Positions 5,856 through 6,489 of a stretch of 6,489 nucleotides of DNA are shown here, piece by piece. The notes under the pieces are model-generated. The model searched no databases. It had not been told where the DNA came from and saw only the letters and a list, made by a program, of their open reading frames with translations. The translations under genes and the position numbers were made by a program. Position 1 is the stretch's first letter; every line of letters starts with the position of its first letter. Source of the DNA: Gammaproteobacteria bacterium (GTDB lineage Bacteria > Pseudomonadota > Gammaproteobacteria > Ga0077536); the NCBI GenBank assembly GCA_003540955.1, contig DPMX01000333.1, positions 5,427 to 11,915 on the forward strand, in the 5' to 3' direction.

Positions 5856-6489
5856 TTGACCCTTTCTCTAGACAACCTAAACATTCATCACCCGAAACAT
5901 TATGCGGAGAACGGTACTCCTTGGGCCGAGTGGGATCTATTGCGGCGTGACGCACCCGTGCATTGGTACGAACGAGACGATGTTGAACCATTTTGGGCAA
6001 TTACCCGATATGCGGATATCAAAACGGTGTCAGACAATCCGAAGATATTTATCAACGGCGGTCCACGTCTGCGCCTAACGCTAAAAGGCGTGCCAGAATT
6101 ACTACGTGCAGGCGTTGACTCCTTTGGCCAAGAACACGATTGGGATCCTGACGAACCACCGGACATGGTGTTCACAGATAACCCAACTCATCGCGCCCTG
6201 CGTAAACGCTCTAGCTGGGCATTTACGCAGGCAGGTATGCGTAACATGCGCGCGCACTTTGCAGCACTTGCGGATGCATTTACCAACACCTTCATGCAGA
6301 AGTTAGCTATCGCTACAAGCAACAATCGCACCTGTGATTTTGTCTCTGGCCTTGCATGCAAACTCCCGCTTGCGGCAGTCGGCGAAATCATGGGTCTCGC
6401 ACCAGATGACTGGAAACAAATCCTGATCTGGTCTAATGCGCTTGTCGGCGAGATCGAAGCGAAACACAAGCGACCTGGCGAAAGCGACG
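5856..6489 (+). CDS. Cytochrome P450, N-terminal 211 residues (3' end outside window)
   Basis: An open frame runs to the window end without a stop. The product has the look of a soluble bacterial P450: SLDNLNIHHP near the start, LLRRDAPVHWYE (28-39), FWAITRYADIKTVSDNPKIF (46-65), and the helix-C motif TDNPTHRALRKRSSWAF (107-123). In that motif His112 and Arg116 are the residues that usually contact haem propionates. CDFVSGLACKLPLAAVGEIM and LAPDDWKQILIWSN match the D to F helix region. The I-helix, ExxR and haem-Cys motifs lie beyond the window, so the haem ligand cannot be checked. There is no ATG near the N-terminus. The TTG at 5856, with GGA at 5845-5847 ahead of it, gives the family-like start (M)TLSLDNLNI. 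TTG 5838 is an alternative. It probably hydroxylates a small or lipid-like substrate using ferredoxin electrons (family knowledge). As the last visible gene of the molybdoenzyme/ThDP operon it may act on the same pathway. Confidence 0.88.
   Translation, partial: MTLSLDNLNIHHPKHYAENGTPWAEWDLLRRDAPVHWYERDDVEPFWAITRYADIKTVSDNPKIFINGGPRLRLTLKGVPELLRAGVDSFGQEHDWDPDEPPDMVFTDNPTHRALRKRSSWAFTQAGMRNMRAHFAALADAFTNTFMQKLAIATSNNRTCDFVSGLACKLPLAAVGEIMGLAPDDWKQILIWSNALVGEIEAKHKRPGESD

Overview
This window holds four complete protein-coding genes and two that are cut by its edges, tightly packed, with one 146-base divergent spacer. The GC content is moderate (about half, by eye). GTG and TTG starts and short or overlapping gene junctions point to a bacterium. 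The gene content (flavin, molybdenum, thiamine diphosphate and haem oxidoreductases side by side) is typical of a catabolic or accessory region. Such mixes are common in aerobic, often marine or host-associated, uncultured bacteria. The sequence alone does not fix the phylum.

Left part (2-2199): the 3' end of a gene for an iron-sulfur flavoprotein of the trimethylamine dehydrogenase / 2,4-dienoyl-CoA reductase family runs rightward. It meets, 11 bases away and tail to tail, a complete leftward gene for an acyl-CoA dehydrogenase-fold flavoprotein. The latter has Gln where the medium-chain enzyme has its catalytic Glu.

Right part (2346-6489): a probable four-gene rightward operon starts from the divergent spacer. 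It encodes a molybdopterin enzyme of the DMSO / biotin sulfoxide reductase type without a Tat signal (so probably cytoplasmic). Next come the alpha and beta halves of a ThDP-dependent decarboxylase of the sulfopyruvate decarboxylase (ComD/ComE) type, overlapping by 8 bases. The last gene is a cytochrome P450 with a probable TTG start, cut off by the window end.

How they may work together (inference): the molybdenum enzyme keeps the Tyr associated with S-oxide reduction, and the ThDP pair most resembles enzymes that decarboxylate sulfopyruvate or phosphonopyruvate. With a P450, an atypical acyl-CoA dehydrogenase-fold protein and a TMADH-like flavoprotein, the locus could process a small organosulfur (or similar heteroatom-containing) compound. 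No substrate can be assigned from sequence. No RNA gene, mobile element, CRISPR array or convincing terminator was seen.
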